Assembly (NCBI GenBank): GCA_963578805.1
Contig: CAUZDY010000001.1
Span: forward strand, 82,687 to 146,686
Direction: 5' to 3'
DNA length: 64,000 nt
Source: CAUZIB01 sp963578805
GTDB taxonomy: Bacteria > Acidobacteriota > Vicinamibacteria > Vicinamibacterales > UBA8438
Under the pieces are notes generated by a model. The model was not told where the DNA came from and ran no database searches. It was given only the letters and a program-made list of their open reading frames with translations. Below are positions 33,194-42,589 of this stretch, piece after piece (the stretch's first letter is position 1; each line of letters begins with the position of its first letter). Made by a program: the position numbers and the translations under genes.

Positions 33194-34046
33194 GACGAAA
33201 CGTCACCCGGCAGCCGCCCGACATTGGCCGTCCGGTAATACTGGATGGATCGTCGTGACGGCCGTCACTATCGCCCTCGCCGGAGGCACGTGGGCCTTGG
33301 TTTCGACGGACCCCAACGGGACTGGTCTCCCTCAGACCGAGCCGCTGACCGTCCAGTCGCTCCGCGTCGAGGTTAATCGCGAGCTTCCCCACGACACGAC
33401 GGCGTATACGCAAGGCCTTCTCTGGCGGGACGGGTGGTTGTACGAAAGTACCGGTCAATACGGCGACTCCAGGTTGAGCCGAATAGACCCCAAGACCGGT
33501 ATCGTGAACCAGCAGGTCTACACATCGCCGGCGTTCTTCGGTGAGGGGCTGGCCGCGATTGGCGATCATCTGATCATGCTGACATGGAAAGCCGAGCGTG
33601 CTTATGTGTACGACGCTGATAGCTTCGAAGAGGTCAGAATGTTCAGATACCGTGGCGAGGGGTGGGGATTGTGCCACGACACCGACCGTCGTCGTCTGAT
33701 CATGAGCGACGGGTCGGACATGCTGACGTTTCGGGATCCGACGACGTTCGAACCACGCGGCTCGATACGTGTGACACTCCGAGGGCGTCCGTTGACGCAG
33801 TTGAATGAGCTTGAATGCGTGGGCGACGTTGTCTACGCGAACGTGTATCAGGAAGAGCACCTAGTCGTGATCGACCCGAAGACTGGACGCGTCACGCACC
33901 AAATCGACGCCTCTGGCCTGCTCACAAATGACGAAGCCCGCGGCGTTGATGTGCTGAACGGGATTGCGTACGACCCGGAAGCTGAGACCTTTTTCATCAC
34001 AGGGAAGGACTGGCCCAAGATATTCGAAGTCCGGTTTGTAGAGTGA
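33177..34046 (+). CDS. Glutaminyl-peptide cyclotransferase (propeller type)
   Basis: A 289-residue protein with an N-terminal membrane anchor (about 22-44) and a five-bladed propeller of the plant/bacterial QC family (Glu_cyclase_2). Key blocks are 'TAYTQGLLWRDGWLYESTG', 'GEGWGLCHD', 'LNELECVGDVVYANVY' with the catalytic-site NELE, and 'NGIAYDPEAETFFITGK'. It converts N-terminal Gln of exported peptides to pyroglutamate. The GTG start lies inside the end of the decayed gene, so its promoter may sit in former coding sequence. Confidence 0.88.
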   Translation: MTSQRKTKRHPAAARHWPSGNTGWIVVTAVTIALAGGTWALVSTDPNGTGLPQTEPLTVQSLRVEVNRELPHDTTAYTQGLLWRDGWLYESTGQYGDSRLSRIDPKTGIVNQQVYTSPAFFGEGLAAIGDHLIMLTWKAERAYVYDADSFEEVRMFRYRGEGWGLCHDTDRRRLIMSDGSDMLTFRDPTTFEPRGSIRVTLRGRPLTQLNELECVGDVVYANVYQEEHLVVIDPKTGRVTHQIDASGLLTNDEARGVDVLNGIAYDPEAETFFITGKDWPKIFEVRFVE

Positions 34047-34153
34047 TGAAGCTAAGGGGTTCTCGGCCGAGAGTGCCCACGGGGTCTAGGATCGGGGCCG
34101 TGAGGGACTCTCGGTCGGCCGTCGTGCGGTCTTCTTCCGATAGTCCTTCTTTA

Positions 34154-35383
34154 TTATTGTCTGGGTACCGCCCTTCGACCTGTCCCTGATCGGCCACCTG
34201 AATAACCACGGGGTGACGCGGTGTTGCCACCCGATCTGCCTGATGAACCTGTCCGCGTTGAACCTCCTCTGCCCGAGTCGGATGGCGCTCCTCGGCGGCC
34301 GACGGCGCGACGATCCTCCGTGGCGCGAGGAAGAACGCGAGTGTAGCCCCGGCCATTGACCGCTCCGGCAGCATTCAGCTGGCTGGCCCTTCGCTCGGAA
34401 ATTATGACGAACGGGCTGGCCACCGCGCCGCCATAGAAATACGGGTTGTAGCTGCTGCCCCAGTACCGATAGCCCATTGGCGTGATGTAGTACGGATATA
34501 GGTCCGAATACCAGATGGGATCATAGAACCGCCCGAATCCGTTGAAGCCGTTTCCTGACCGGGATGACCAGGCTCCACCTCGGTCCCGGCGCTCGACCAC
34601 GAATTGTTCGGGATACGACTGGGCGACCAAGAGGTCGATCACACCATGATCGATTCCGGCGTCATCCAATCCGACCAACGCGTGACTGTCAAGGTGAAGC
34701 CTCGGCTCGGTTTCCATGAGTAAGGCCTCTACCACACGTGGTGTCGTATGGCGGCTGGCTTCCATAATGTCCGCGAGGTTCGGCGCTTCGGCGCTCTCTC
34801 GTCGGGCCTGGCGAATTTCAGATTGACCGATCTCTAACGCGGAGTTAGCCGGCTTGCCGGCTTCCAGTTGAGTGGCCACCGCAGTGTATCGCCGTACTTC
34901 GAGTTGTTGGTGTTCTCCCATATCGACGAATTGGATGTCAATCCAACTTGAGGGGGAGTCCAACAGACTGAGCCCGCTCAGACGTCGGGTGGGCAGGTCG
35001 GGGCACTGGAGCTCGGCCGTGGTATAGAGCCGATGGCCGTCGCGGGACCAGTCGCTTCTCTCCCAGCCCCGGCAATTGCCGTCGACGACGCCGTGCCGGG
35101 CTCCATCGGCGACGATTCGCCGTTCGACCAGTTGCCGCTTGCCCTCGGACGCCGTCATCGTGATTCCTGATCCCGCGGGTTCGACACAAACCAAGGTCCG
35201 CTCCATGAGTGCCCGTTGACCGGTATCGTCGGCTGGAGCGAACGTATCGAGTTCTTCCTCCCAGAGTTGCCAACAGCCAAGCCAAGGCGCCCACCGAAAA
35301 TCGATACCTTCACGCTGTCCGGCTTCTGCCGATCCGCCGCTCAGAAGCACCGCCGCCGCACATGTCAGGAAATAGATTTTCAT
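34154..35383 (-). CDS. Exported protein of unknown function, Gly/Ser/Arg-rich C-terminus
   Basis: 409 residues. A GGAG ribosome-binding site lies 6 nt before ATG 35383 and a signal peptide spans about 1-21. The first half is a globular domain starting 'FRWAPWLGCWQLWEE' with paired cysteines. The middle has a helical segment that resembles a set of short repeats ('IMEASRHTTPRVVEALLMET'). Residues about 295-325 are Tyr/Trp-rich ('YPYYITPMGYRYWGSSYNPY'), and the last 70 residues are low-complexity Arg/Gly/Ser. I do not recognise a family; a periplasmic or surface role is likely. Confidence 0.72.
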   Translation of the reverse strand: MKIYFLTCAAAVLLSGGSAEAGQREGIDFRWAPWLGCWQLWEEELDTFAPADDTGQRALMERTLVCVEPAGSGITMTASEGKRQLVERRIVADGARHGVVDGNCRGWERSDWSRDGHRLYTTAELQCPDLPTRRLSGLSLLDSPSSWIDIQFVDMGEHQQLEVRRYTAVATQLEAGKPANSALEIGQSEIRQARRESAEAPNLADIMEASRHTTPRVVEALLMETEPRLHLDSHALVGLDDAGIDHGVIDLLVAQSYPEQFVVERRDRGGAWSSRSGNGFNGFGRFYDPIWYSDLYPYYITPMGYRYWGSSYNPYFYGGAVASPFVIISERRASQLNAAGAVNGRGYTRVLPRATEDRRAVGRRGAPSDSGRGGSTRTGSSGRSGGNTASPRGYSGGRSGTGRRAVPRQ

Positions 35384-35437
35384 GATCTTCTCCGCGTCAG
35401 CCCACCCAGTTGTTCGAACTCATCACGCTAGCGTGCG

Positions 35438-36229
35438 TCAGAACAGGAGCCGGATGCCAACGGCGATCCGGAGTCCCGATAGATCGATCGGTTCAAAGCC
35501 GACAAAGTCCATCCCCATTGTCGCGTTCGCCCACACATATCGAGTCTCAGCGGTCAACAGTAGTCGACGGGTCATCTTGATATCAACGCCGGCGAAGACC
35601 TGTGCGTTCGTGGTCCATCCCTCCGAGCTCAGCTGGTCCGAGAAAATGGGAAGCTCAGGGTCCAGCGAATCGACAAAGTCACCCGTCTGCTCAAAGCGGT
35701 ACCAGAGCAGACCACCGCCGGCACCGACGTAGGGCACGACGGGTGCCGCGATCCAGGCAAACTGCCCGATGGATCGACCGCGGGGTATGAGGGCCAGCTC
35801 CAGGCTACCCGTCAGATTGAACCGGGTCAGGTGGGTGTCCTGTTGAATTGAGAACCCGTCAGCTTCGATGAACGAGCGATCCTCCGAGGAGGCGCCGGCC
35901 CGGTTGTACTCCAGCGCTGCGATTGTATTCAACCGCGAGCTGACGGGTAAGCCAAGATCGAACGCGAACCCCTGCGCACGGAAGTCTTTTTTTTCGAGGG
36001 TCAACTGTTTCGTGACAAACGAAAGAACAGCGCTGTCCGGTAGCGGATTCACTGACAGACCGCGGAGACCGATCGTTACGCGAGGCTTGCCAAAGAGAAA
36101 GTCGGGCTCAGTCGGCTGGACCCGTTCGGTTTCTGCTTCGGCACGCGATGATTTCTCTGAGGCAGGCTCTGCCCACACCAGCCACGGCATCGCTAGGACG
36201 ACCAGGCACACACAGACGACTCGTGGCAC
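35438..36229 (-). CDS. Outer-membrane beta-barrel protein
   Basis: 263 residues from GTG 36229, which follows GGGGAG at 5 nt; the longer in-frame start at 36337 adds a non-signal leader. The signal peptide ends near 'WAEP'. The mature protein shows alternating amphipathic strands with aromatic ends ('YVGAGGGLLWYRFEQTG', 'LLLTAETRYVWANAT') and the C-terminal 'LRIAVGIRLLF' ending in Phe, the BamA signal for outer-membrane barrels. It resembles the OmpW/OmpA-like eight-stranded class. The ligand is unknown. Confidence 0.82.
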   Translation of the reverse strand: MPRVVCVCLVVLAMPWLVWAEPASEKSSRAEAETERVQPTEPDFLFGKPRVTIGLRGLSVNPLPDSAVLSFVTKQLTLEKKDFRAQGFAFDLGLPVSSRLNTIAALEYNRAGASSEDRSFIEADGFSIQQDTHLTRFNLTGSLELALIPRGRSIGQFAWIAAPVVPYVGAGGGLLWYRFEQTGDFVDSLDPELPIFSDQLSSEGWTTNAQVFAGVDIKMTRRLLLTAETRYVWANATMGMDFVGFEPIDLSGLRIAVGIRLLF

Positions 36230-36421
36230 GCTACTCCCCACGGCTCTAGAACATGCAGGTATCGTACCAACAAAACGTGTGGTTTTGAGAGTGTTTTCGC
36301 ATGTTGGCGTCACGCGGTGACTCCCTAGGCTGTCCACTTCTGCGGACCTAGTCCATGTGCTATGCTGCGATGAGAGTTCCGGGAATTGGGTCGAGGCCCT
36401 CCGAAGAAGAGCGTATCTCAG

Positions 36422-37318
36422 ATGTTCTTCCTCGTCCGAAAGGGCGATGCTACCACCTTGGCCCCCACCCGAACGGGCCTTTCTTCACTGGAGCAGCACG
36501 TGCGGTCTCGAGGCACAGGACGGATAGTTCTGGTCGTTGTAACGCTTCTGGGCGTCGGCCTGGGTTTTCTGCATGCGGCGCCCGGTGTCGGTCCAGCCGG
36601 AGAGGCGCCACAAGACTTTCGCAGACTCGTCGATCAGCGCCGTTCTTCAGGGCGTCCACCCGCAGGTCCGAGCGAGTTCTACTTCACGCGAGGTGTGTAC
36701 TCGTCGCCGTGGAGGGGGAACCGATCCTGGGCCACCGACTTTCCAAAAGCCGATCGTCAACTGATGGCGGCCGTCAATACGCTAGTTGATATGAGCGCGT
36801 CCGAACGTGAGAACGCGGTGCGTCTGGACGACCCCAACCTTCGGCGCTTTCCGTTCCTGTACATGCTTGAGATCGAAGGGATGTCGCTGACACCGGCAGA
36901 GGTCGAGGGATTGGGAAGCTACCTGCGGGCTGGGGGGTTTCTGGTCGTGGATGACTTCTGGGGGGCTTGGGCCTTCGAGGATCTTGCACGGGAGATGCGG
37001 CGGACCCTCCCGGAATACTCGATCGTCGAGATTCCGTCTGATCATCCGATCTTCAATACGGTCTATAGAATTAAAGAAGTCATCCAGGTGCCGGCGATCG
37101 GAAACTACTATGGTGGTCGCACCTGGGAGCGAGATGGATACGAAGCATTTACCCGAGGCATTTTCGACGACAAAGGCCGTCTAATGGTTGTGATCAACGG
37201 GAACACCGATCTTGGGGATGCCTGGGAGTGGTTCGAACGCCCGGAGTATCCGCTCCAGTTTTCAAGCTTTGCCGTTCAAATGGGTGTCAACTTCATCGTG
37301 TATTCGATGAGTCACTAG
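36422..37318 (+). CDS. DUF4159 protein A
   Basis: 298 residues if started at ATG 36422; GTG 36500 with a GGAG 7 nt upstream is an alternative and gives a cleaner signal-anchor ('IVLVVVTLLGVGLGFLHA'). The C-terminal 215 residues are a DUF4159 domain: 'FYFTRGVYSSPW' and 'WATDFPKADRQLM', then 'LRAGGFLVVDDFWG' and a C-terminal 'GVNFIVYSMSH'. The fold is flavodoxin/GATase-like and no enzyme activity is known. It opens the operon that contains two more DUF4159 genes and the MoxR/BatA group. An export role is likely because of the N-terminal helix. Confidence 0.88.
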   Translation: MFFLVRKGDATTLAPTRTGLSSLEQHVRSRGTGRIVLVVVTLLGVGLGFLHAAPGVGPAGEAPQDFRRLVDQRRSSGRPPAGPSEFYFTRGVYSSPWRGNRSWATDFPKADRQLMAAVNTLVDMSASERENAVRLDDPNLRRFPFLYMLEIEGMSLTPAEVEGLGSYLRAGGFLVVDDFWGAWAFEDLAREMRRTLPEYSIVEIPSDHPIFNTVYRIKEVIQVPAIGNYYGGRTWERDGYEAFTRGIFDDKGRLMVVINGNTDLGDAWEWFERPEYPLQFSSFAVQMGVNFIVYSMSH

Positions 37319-37355
37319 AAGGGGTCTTGGGTTGTGGGTCGTGGGTTAAACCATC

Positions 37356-39632
37356 GTGTTTGAATCGCTGTTCGAATTCTTTTTTAAGTATCGACTACTG
37401 ATTTTTCAGCAGGGGGACTTCGCGCTCCGTGCCTCCTGGCTCGGCCTACTCGCCGTTGCCGTTGCTGGTATCTCAGCGTTGGTTACCCTCCGGACATACG
37501 CTCAAGCTCGCGGCAACAGCCAGCCACTCGACCGGACGATCCTGACCGCAGTGCGGATCGCCGTGCTCGTCGTGCTCGTGTTCTGTCTCTTGCGCCCTGT
37601 TCTGGTTCTCTCTTCTGTCGTGCCCCAGGAGAACTTCCTTGGAGTGTTGATCGACGACTCGCGCAGCATGCAAATCGCCGACACTGATGCGACACCGCGC
37701 CACGCCTTTGTGGAAACGAGTTTCGGTGACCCTGACAGTGAGTTGTTCACGGCGCTGGCCGACCGATTCGCCTTGCGGTTTTTCAGTTTTTCGAGCGGCA
37801 CGGAACGCGTGAGCGATGTTAATGAGTTGACGTACTCGGGCACGCGGACACATCTGGGTCAGGCACTCCAGCGCGCGCACGAAGAGCTGTCGGGTGTTCC
37901 GCTCTCCGGTTTGGTTGTCGTGACTGATGGAGCCGACAACGCCGAGGGCGGTCTTGCCGAAGCGCTCTTACCGCTGCAAGCGTCGGCGGTTCCTGTGTTC
38001 ACTGTGGGTGTTGGTCGTGAAGAGTACGAGCGAGACATCCAGATGAGTCGTGTAGAGACACCACAGCGGGTGCTCAAGGGCGCCTCACTCGGTGTGGAGC
38101 TGGTCGTTACCCACCGTGGCTATCAAGGCGAGACGGTGACGGTTCAGGTCGAAGACGAAGGCCGGATCGTTGGCACTGAGGATATTCAGCTCGGTTCTGA
38201 AGGAAACCCACAGACGGTCCGGCTCCGTTTCACGGCTAACGACGAGGGCCCGCGGTTGTTCAGCTTCCGCGTCTCTCCGCTTCCTGGCGAGATGGTTACC
38301 CAAAACAACCTCCGTCAGACTCTGATCGTCGTGGAAGATCGGAACGAGAAGCTCCTGTACTTCGAGGGTGAGCCACGGTGGGAAGTGAAGTATCTCCTTC
38401 GAGGTGTGGAGGAAGACCAGAACCTTCAAGTCGTGCTGTTGCAGCGCACAGCTGAAAACAAGTTCCTCAGACGAAACGTCGATGGTCCGGATGAGCTGGT
38501 CCGGGGGTTTCCTCGCACGCGATCCGAGCTGTTCAAATACCGGGGACTCATTTTGGGGAGCATCGAGGCGGGATACTTCACGCCCGACCAACTGCGGATG
38601 ATCGCCGATTTCGTGAACCATCGCGGCGGGGGGCTCCTTATGCTCGGGAGTCATCGGTCGTTTGCGGAAGGTGGCTACGCAGGGACGCCGGTGGCCGATG
38701 TGCTACCGGTCGTGCTTGATCCCACCCATGGTGATAGCGAGGAGAGCTTCTTTCAGGAGGTCCGCGTCGAGCCGACCCGGGCCGGGGAGACCCATCCCTC
38801 GACCCTGATCGCTGACAACGAGATGGCGTCGGTCGAACGCTGGGAGACGCTACCGCTGGTGACGATCGTCAATCCGATCACCGACACGAAACCCGGCGCG
38901 ACAACGTTACTCCGGACGCCGGAGGGGCTGGTGGTATTAGCGTTTCAACGCTACGGCGCCGGCAAGTCGATGGCGTTCCCTATCCAGGATTCGTGGATGT
39001 GGCAGATGCACGCCGATGTTCCCGTGGAGGACATGACCCACGAGACCTTCTGGCGGCGGCTGGTACGGTGGCTGGTCGACGGTGTTCCGGATCAGGTTGT
39101 GGCTAATGTGTCCCAGGACCGAGTTGAGCCGGAACAGGTCGTCACGGTACTCGCGGAAGTCGGCGATGCGAACTACGAAGAGTTGAACAATAGCGCCGTG
39201 ACCGCGGTCGTGACTGATCCGTCCGGGGAGCTGATAGAGCTGCCGATGGAGTGGACTGCGGAGAAGGATGGGGAGTATCGCACGACGTTTACCGCCGCCG
39301 ATGTAGGATTTTACGAAGTTCGTGTCGAGGCGGTCGCCGATAACGAGCTGCTTGGTGAGGATACCGTCCATCTGCAGGTGGCTCCGAGCGACAGCGAATT
39401 TTACGATTCGACGATGGGGGCGTCGCTGCTCGAGCGGGTGGCAGGCGAGACCGGTGGTCGTTTCTACACGCCTGATACGGTCGGGACCCTGCCGGATGAC
39501 GTCCAGTACGTGGGCGGCGGGGTCACCGTCGTCGAGGAGCGTGATCTGTGGGACATGCCAGCGCTACTGCTCCTTCTTGTCGGCCTCGTACTCGGCGAGT
39601 GGGGTTATCGACGCTATAAAGGATTAGCATGA
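37356..39632 (+). CDS. VWA/GATase-like membrane protein
   Basis: A 758-residue protein (GTG start). Two N-terminal helices (about 28-48, 62-84) and one near the C-terminus (about 733-752) place the bulk outside the cytoplasm. A von Willebrand A domain follows with MIDAS 'DDSRSM' (about 99-104) and 'VVVTDGADN'. Then come an Ig-like region and a class I glutamine-amidotransferase-like domain ('LRMIADFVNHRGGGLLMLGS'). This is the common BatA-partner architecture of acidobacterial MoxR clusters. Its ATGA overlap with the next gene suggests coupling. Confidence 0.88.
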   Translation: MFESLFEFFFKYRLLIFQQGDFALRASWLGLLAVAVAGISALVTLRTYAQARGNSQPLDRTILTAVRIAVLVVLVFCLLRPVLVLSSVVPQENFLGVLIDDSRSMQIADTDATPRHAFVETSFGDPDSELFTALADRFALRFFSFSSGTERVSDVNELTYSGTRTHLGQALQRAHEELSGVPLSGLVVVTDGADNAEGGLAEALLPLQASAVPVFTVGVGREEYERDIQMSRVETPQRVLKGASLGVELVVTHRGYQGETVTVQVEDEGRIVGTEDIQLGSEGNPQTVRLRFTANDEGPRLFSFRVSPLPGEMVTQNNLRQTLIVVEDRNEKLLYFEGEPRWEVKYLLRGVEEDQNLQVVLLQRTAENKFLRRNVDGPDELVRGFPRTRSELFKYRGLILGSIEAGYFTPDQLRMIADFVNHRGGGLLMLGSHRSFAEGGYAGTPVADVLPVVLDPTHGDSEESFFQEVRVEPTRAGETHPSTLIADNEMASVERWETLPLVTIVNPITDTKPGATTLLRTPEGLVVLAFQRYGAGKSMAFPIQDSWMWQMHADVPVEDMTHETFWRRLVRWLVDGVPDQVVANVSQDRVEPEQVVTVLAEVGDANYEELNNSAVTAVVTDPSGELIELPMEWTAEKDGEYRTTFTAADVGFYEVRVEAVADNELLGEDTVHLQVAPSDSEFYDSTMGASLLERVAGETGGRFYTPDTVGTLPDDVQYVGGGVTVVEERDLWDMPALLLLLVGLVLGEWGYRRYKGLA

Positions 39633-40687
39633 GGCCGACCGTTCCTCCGTGGCTCCTGGCGACGCTGGCAACTGCACTGGTGGTCATCTCGCCGACAGTG
39701 GCCGAGGCTCAGCAGACCCACCTGCTCGTCATCACCGGGCTTGGCGGCGATCCCGAGTACACTCAGCAGTTTCATCAATGGGCCACAACTCTTATCGACG
39801 CCGCACACACCCGCTACGAGGTGCCATCGGAAGGCATTACTTACCTTGGGGAGAAACCTGATCTCGCCCCAGATTTGATCACCGACCGATCGACACGTGA
39901 GAACGTCGAGGCGGCGATTCAGTCAATCGCCGACCGCGCGTCATCTGGCGACCACGTCGTCATCGTGTTCTTCGGACACGGGAGCTTTACCGATGCCGCT
40001 CGCATCAATCTGCCTCGGCGCGATCTGTCCGCGGAAGAGTTTGCGAGTCTACTCGATAAGCTCGACGGGCAGCAGGTGACGTTCGTCAACACGGCGAGTG
40101 CCAGTGGCCCATTCGTGGAATGGCTCTCCGGCGGCGGTCGGACGGTCATGACTGCGACCAAGACGGGGGGCGAGCGCAACGCGGCGGTCTTCGGGGGCTA
40201 TTTTGTCGATGCGTTTTCCGCCGGCGAAGAGGAAGCCGACCAGAACAAAGACCGACGCGTCTCGATGCTCGAGGCGTTCACCTACGCGAGGGCTCGTGTC
40301 GTCCAGAGCTACGAGGCCGAAGGTCTGCTCATGACCGAGCACGCGCTTCTTGACGACAATGGTGATGGGCAAGGCAGCGACGAGCCGGATCCGTTGTCGG
40401 GCGAAGCGGCAGATGGACTGGTAGCGCGCACGCTGTTCTTTACGAGTGGCATCGGGCGGCGTGCCGACACGGCGTTCCCGGATGATCCAGAGCTGCAGGC
40501 CCTGTATCGAGAGCGGCAGGCGCTGGAGGCGAGGGTAGATGATCTGAGACGGATTCGGGGCGGCGCCGACCCGGATCAGTACCAAGCGGAACTCGAAACG
40601 CTCATGATAGAGCTGGCACTCAAGAGCCGCGAACTCCGTGAGCTTGAGACCGCCAAAGGCGCGCCGCAGAATTCGCAGGATCGATGA
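39629..40687 (+). CDS. Caspase-like (C13/C14-type) protein lacking a catalytic cysteine
   Basis: 352 residues with signal peptide (cut near 'AEAQQ'). The fold is caspase/legumain-like: 'THLLVITGLGGDPEY', the histidine block 'IVFFGHGSF' (His117) and a strand followed by 'FVNTASASGPFVEWL', where the catalytic Cys would be. The protein contains no cysteine at all, so it should be inactive as a cysteine peptidase. A coiled-coil (about 290-345, 'LYRERQALEARVDDLRRI') ends the protein. It overlaps both operon neighbours by ATGA, suggesting a structural or ligand-sensing role in the complex. Confidence 0.8.
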   Translation: MRPTVPPWLLATLATALVVISPTVAEAQQTHLLVITGLGGDPEYTQQFHQWATTLIDAAHTRYEVPSEGITYLGEKPDLAPDLITDRSTRENVEAAIQSIADRASSGDHVVIVFFGHGSFTDAARINLPRRDLSAEEFASLLDKLDGQQVTFVNTASASGPFVEWLSGGGRTVMTATKTGGERNAAVFGGYFVDAFSAGEEEADQNKDRRVSMLEAFTYARARVVQSYEAEGLLMTEHALLDDNGDGQGSDEPDPLSGEAADGLVARTLFFTSGIGRRADTAFPDDPELQALYRERQALEARVDDLRRIRGGADPDQYQAELETLMIELALKSRELRELETAKGAPQNSQDR

Positions 40688-41529
40688 TGCACGACAACCG
40701 ACATCCGGTGCTCGATGACGCAAGATGTCGTGGCCGAATGGCACTGACGCAACGTTTGGTCGTTGTTGCCGTCATCGCCGTGATCGTTCTTGTGGCGTCG
40801 AACTTTGTCGCCCGAGCTGCCGTCGGTGCCGGCGGACTGCTCGATGCCAGGACCGGGAATACCGAGTACGATGGCCGATTTGTATTCGTCCGGTTGAGTT
40901 ACGAGATGAGCTTACGTAGTGGTGGGAGCGCGTTCTTCGGCGGCCGTGACCTGCCTTGGGCTCACGACTACCCAGATGCCGAGCGCAACCTGACAAAGAT
41001 TCTTGGCGAGGTTACTCACCTTAACCCGTTCCAGGGTCCCAACGGCGGCAACGTGCTGGCATCGGGTGACTCGGAACTTCACAAGTTTCCATTCGCCTAC
41101 ATGTCTGAGCCTGGCTACTGGACTCAAACCGATGCCGAGGCGGACACGCTCCGTGCGTACCTTCTAAAGGGTGGCTTTCTGGTCTTCGACGACTTTCGTG
41201 GTGAGCACTGGTATAACTTCGAAGCGCAGCTCAGGCGCGTGTTGCCCGAGGCGCGGCTTGTGGAGCTCGACATCGCTCACCCTCTGTTCCATTCGTTTTT
41301 TGACATCAAGACGCTGGAGATGGACGACTGGATGTATGGCTTACCGCCGCGCTTTTACGGCGTATTCGAAGATAACGATCCGAACGCGCGGCTGATGATC
41401 GTTGCCAACTACAACAATGACATCGGTGAGTACTGGGAGTACTCGGAGACCGGCTGGCTCCCGATCGATCTGACGAACGAGGCCTACAAATTTGGAGTGA
41501 ACTACGTCATGTACGCGATGACCCATTAG
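40684..41529 (+). CDS. DUF4159 protein B
   Basis: A 281-residue DUF4159 protein with N-terminal anchor (about 25-47). 'FVFVRLSYEMSL', 'WAHDYPDAERNLTKIL', 'YLLKGGFLVFDDFRG', 'LDIAHPLFHSFFD' and 'GVNYVMYAMTH' mark the domain. It differs from paralogues A and C in the inserted 'FQGPNGGNV' region and lacks their 'VYRIKEVIQVP' segment. Position is between the caspase-like gene (ATGA overlap) and the MoxR ATPase, 16 bases upstream of the latter. Confidence 0.88.
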   Translation: MMHDNRHPVLDDARCRGRMALTQRLVVVAVIAVIVLVASNFVARAAVGAGGLLDARTGNTEYDGRFVFVRLSYEMSLRSGGSAFFGGRDLPWAHDYPDAERNLTKILGEVTHLNPFQGPNGGNVLASGDSELHKFPFAYMSEPGYWTQTDAEADTLRAYLLKGGFLVFDDFRGEHWYNFEAQLRRVLPEARLVELDIAHPLFHSFFDIKTLEMDDWMYGLPPRFYGVFEDNDPNARLMIVANYNNDIGEYWEYSETGWLPIDLTNEAYKFGVNYVMYAMTH

Positions 41530-41545
41530 AAAAAAGGAGCAGCCG

Positions 41546-42589
41546 TTGGATTTCGATCTCACACCCGATGAACCTAGAGACCTTGAGGCGCCCGATGACA
41601 TCGCGTTGGCGGACAAGCTGAAGACAGGCCGCGAAGACATCCTAGCCGAGCTCCACAAACTCATCATTGGCCAAGAAGATGTTATCGAGCAGACGTTACT
41701 GACGCTCTTCGTCGGTGGTAACAGCCTGATCGTGGGCGTGCCGGGGCTCGCGAAGACGCTGTTGGTTCAGACGATGGCCCAGGTGCTGGATCTTAAGTTC
41801 TCGCGAATCCAGTTCACACCCGACCTGATGCCATCAGACATCACGGGGACCGACATCATTCAGGAGGACGCGGAGACCGGTAACCGAAAGATGATTTTTT
41901 CGCCAGGACCAGTCTTCACCAATATTCTCCTGGCCGACGAGATTAACCGGACCCCACCAAAAACCCAGTCGGCGCTCCTCGAGGCGATGCAGGAGCATCG
42001 GGTAACGGTTCAAGGACGGACCTATCAACTTGACGAGCCGTTTTTTGTCTTTGCGACGCAGAATCCGATCGAGCTGGAGGGCACCTACCCACTCCCAGAG
42101 GCCCAGCTGGACCGGTTCATGTTTCACATCGTCATTCGCCATCCTCCCGAGGAGGAAGAACTCGAGGTCGTTCGCACGACGACGGTGGTCCAGAAGCACC
42201 AGTTTGAACACGCGGTCACGGGTGCCGATCTGGTGGCGTTTCAGGAATTAATCCGTAAGGTTCCGGTGACCGAAACGGTCATGCGCTATGCGCTCACACT
42301 CGTGCGGACGAGTCGGTCGACGGACACGGACACACCGGAGTTCATCAAGAAGTGGGTGGCCTATGGCGCCAGCGTTCGTGCGGCGCAGTATCTGATTCTC
42401 GGCGGCAAGGCGCGAGCCATGACCCAGGGTCGCTATCACGTCAACTTTGATGACATCAGAGCCCTGGCGAATCCGGTGTTACGACACCGGATTTTGCTGA
42501 ACTTTCACGCTGAATCGGAGGGTGTGACGTCAGATCAAATCATCGAGCAGTTACTCGATGCCGTGCCGGTCCCGACATCGCAGATGTGA
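41546..42589 (+). CDS. MoxR-family AAA+ ATPase
   Basis: 347 residues from a TTG start 7 nt after AAAAAGGAG. Walker A is 'GVPGLAKT' (64-71), Walker B 'LLADEINRTPPKTQ', and the sensor and arginine finger motifs 'FATQNPIELEGTYPLPEAQ' and 'DRFMF' follow. MoxR ATPases act as chaperone-like remodellers of VWA-domain proteins and metalloenzymes. The DUF58 and BatA genes directly downstream are the expected substrates or partners. It is cytoplasmic. Confidence 0.94.
   Translation: MDFDLTPDEPRDLEAPDDIALADKLKTGREDILAELHKLIIGQEDVIEQTLLTLFVGGNSLIVGVPGLAKTLLVQTMAQVLDLKFSRIQFTPDLMPSDITGTDIIQEDAETGNRKMIFSPGPVFTNILLADEINRTPPKTQSALLEAMQEHRVTVQGRTYQLDEPFFVFATQNPIELEGTYPLPEAQLDRFMFHIVIRHPPEEEELEVVRTTTVVQKHQFEHAVTGADLVAFQELIRKVPVTETVMRYALTLVRTSRSTDTDTPEFIKKWVAYGASVRAAQYLILGGKARAMTQGRYHVNFDDIRALANPVLRHRILLNFHAESEGVTSDQIIEQLLDAVPVPTSQM

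Noticed and set aside
37326..37350. Repeated GGGTTGTGGGTCGTGGG before the VWA gene
   Set aside because: Only three imperfect units and no second copy seen in the window; not called a repeat element.
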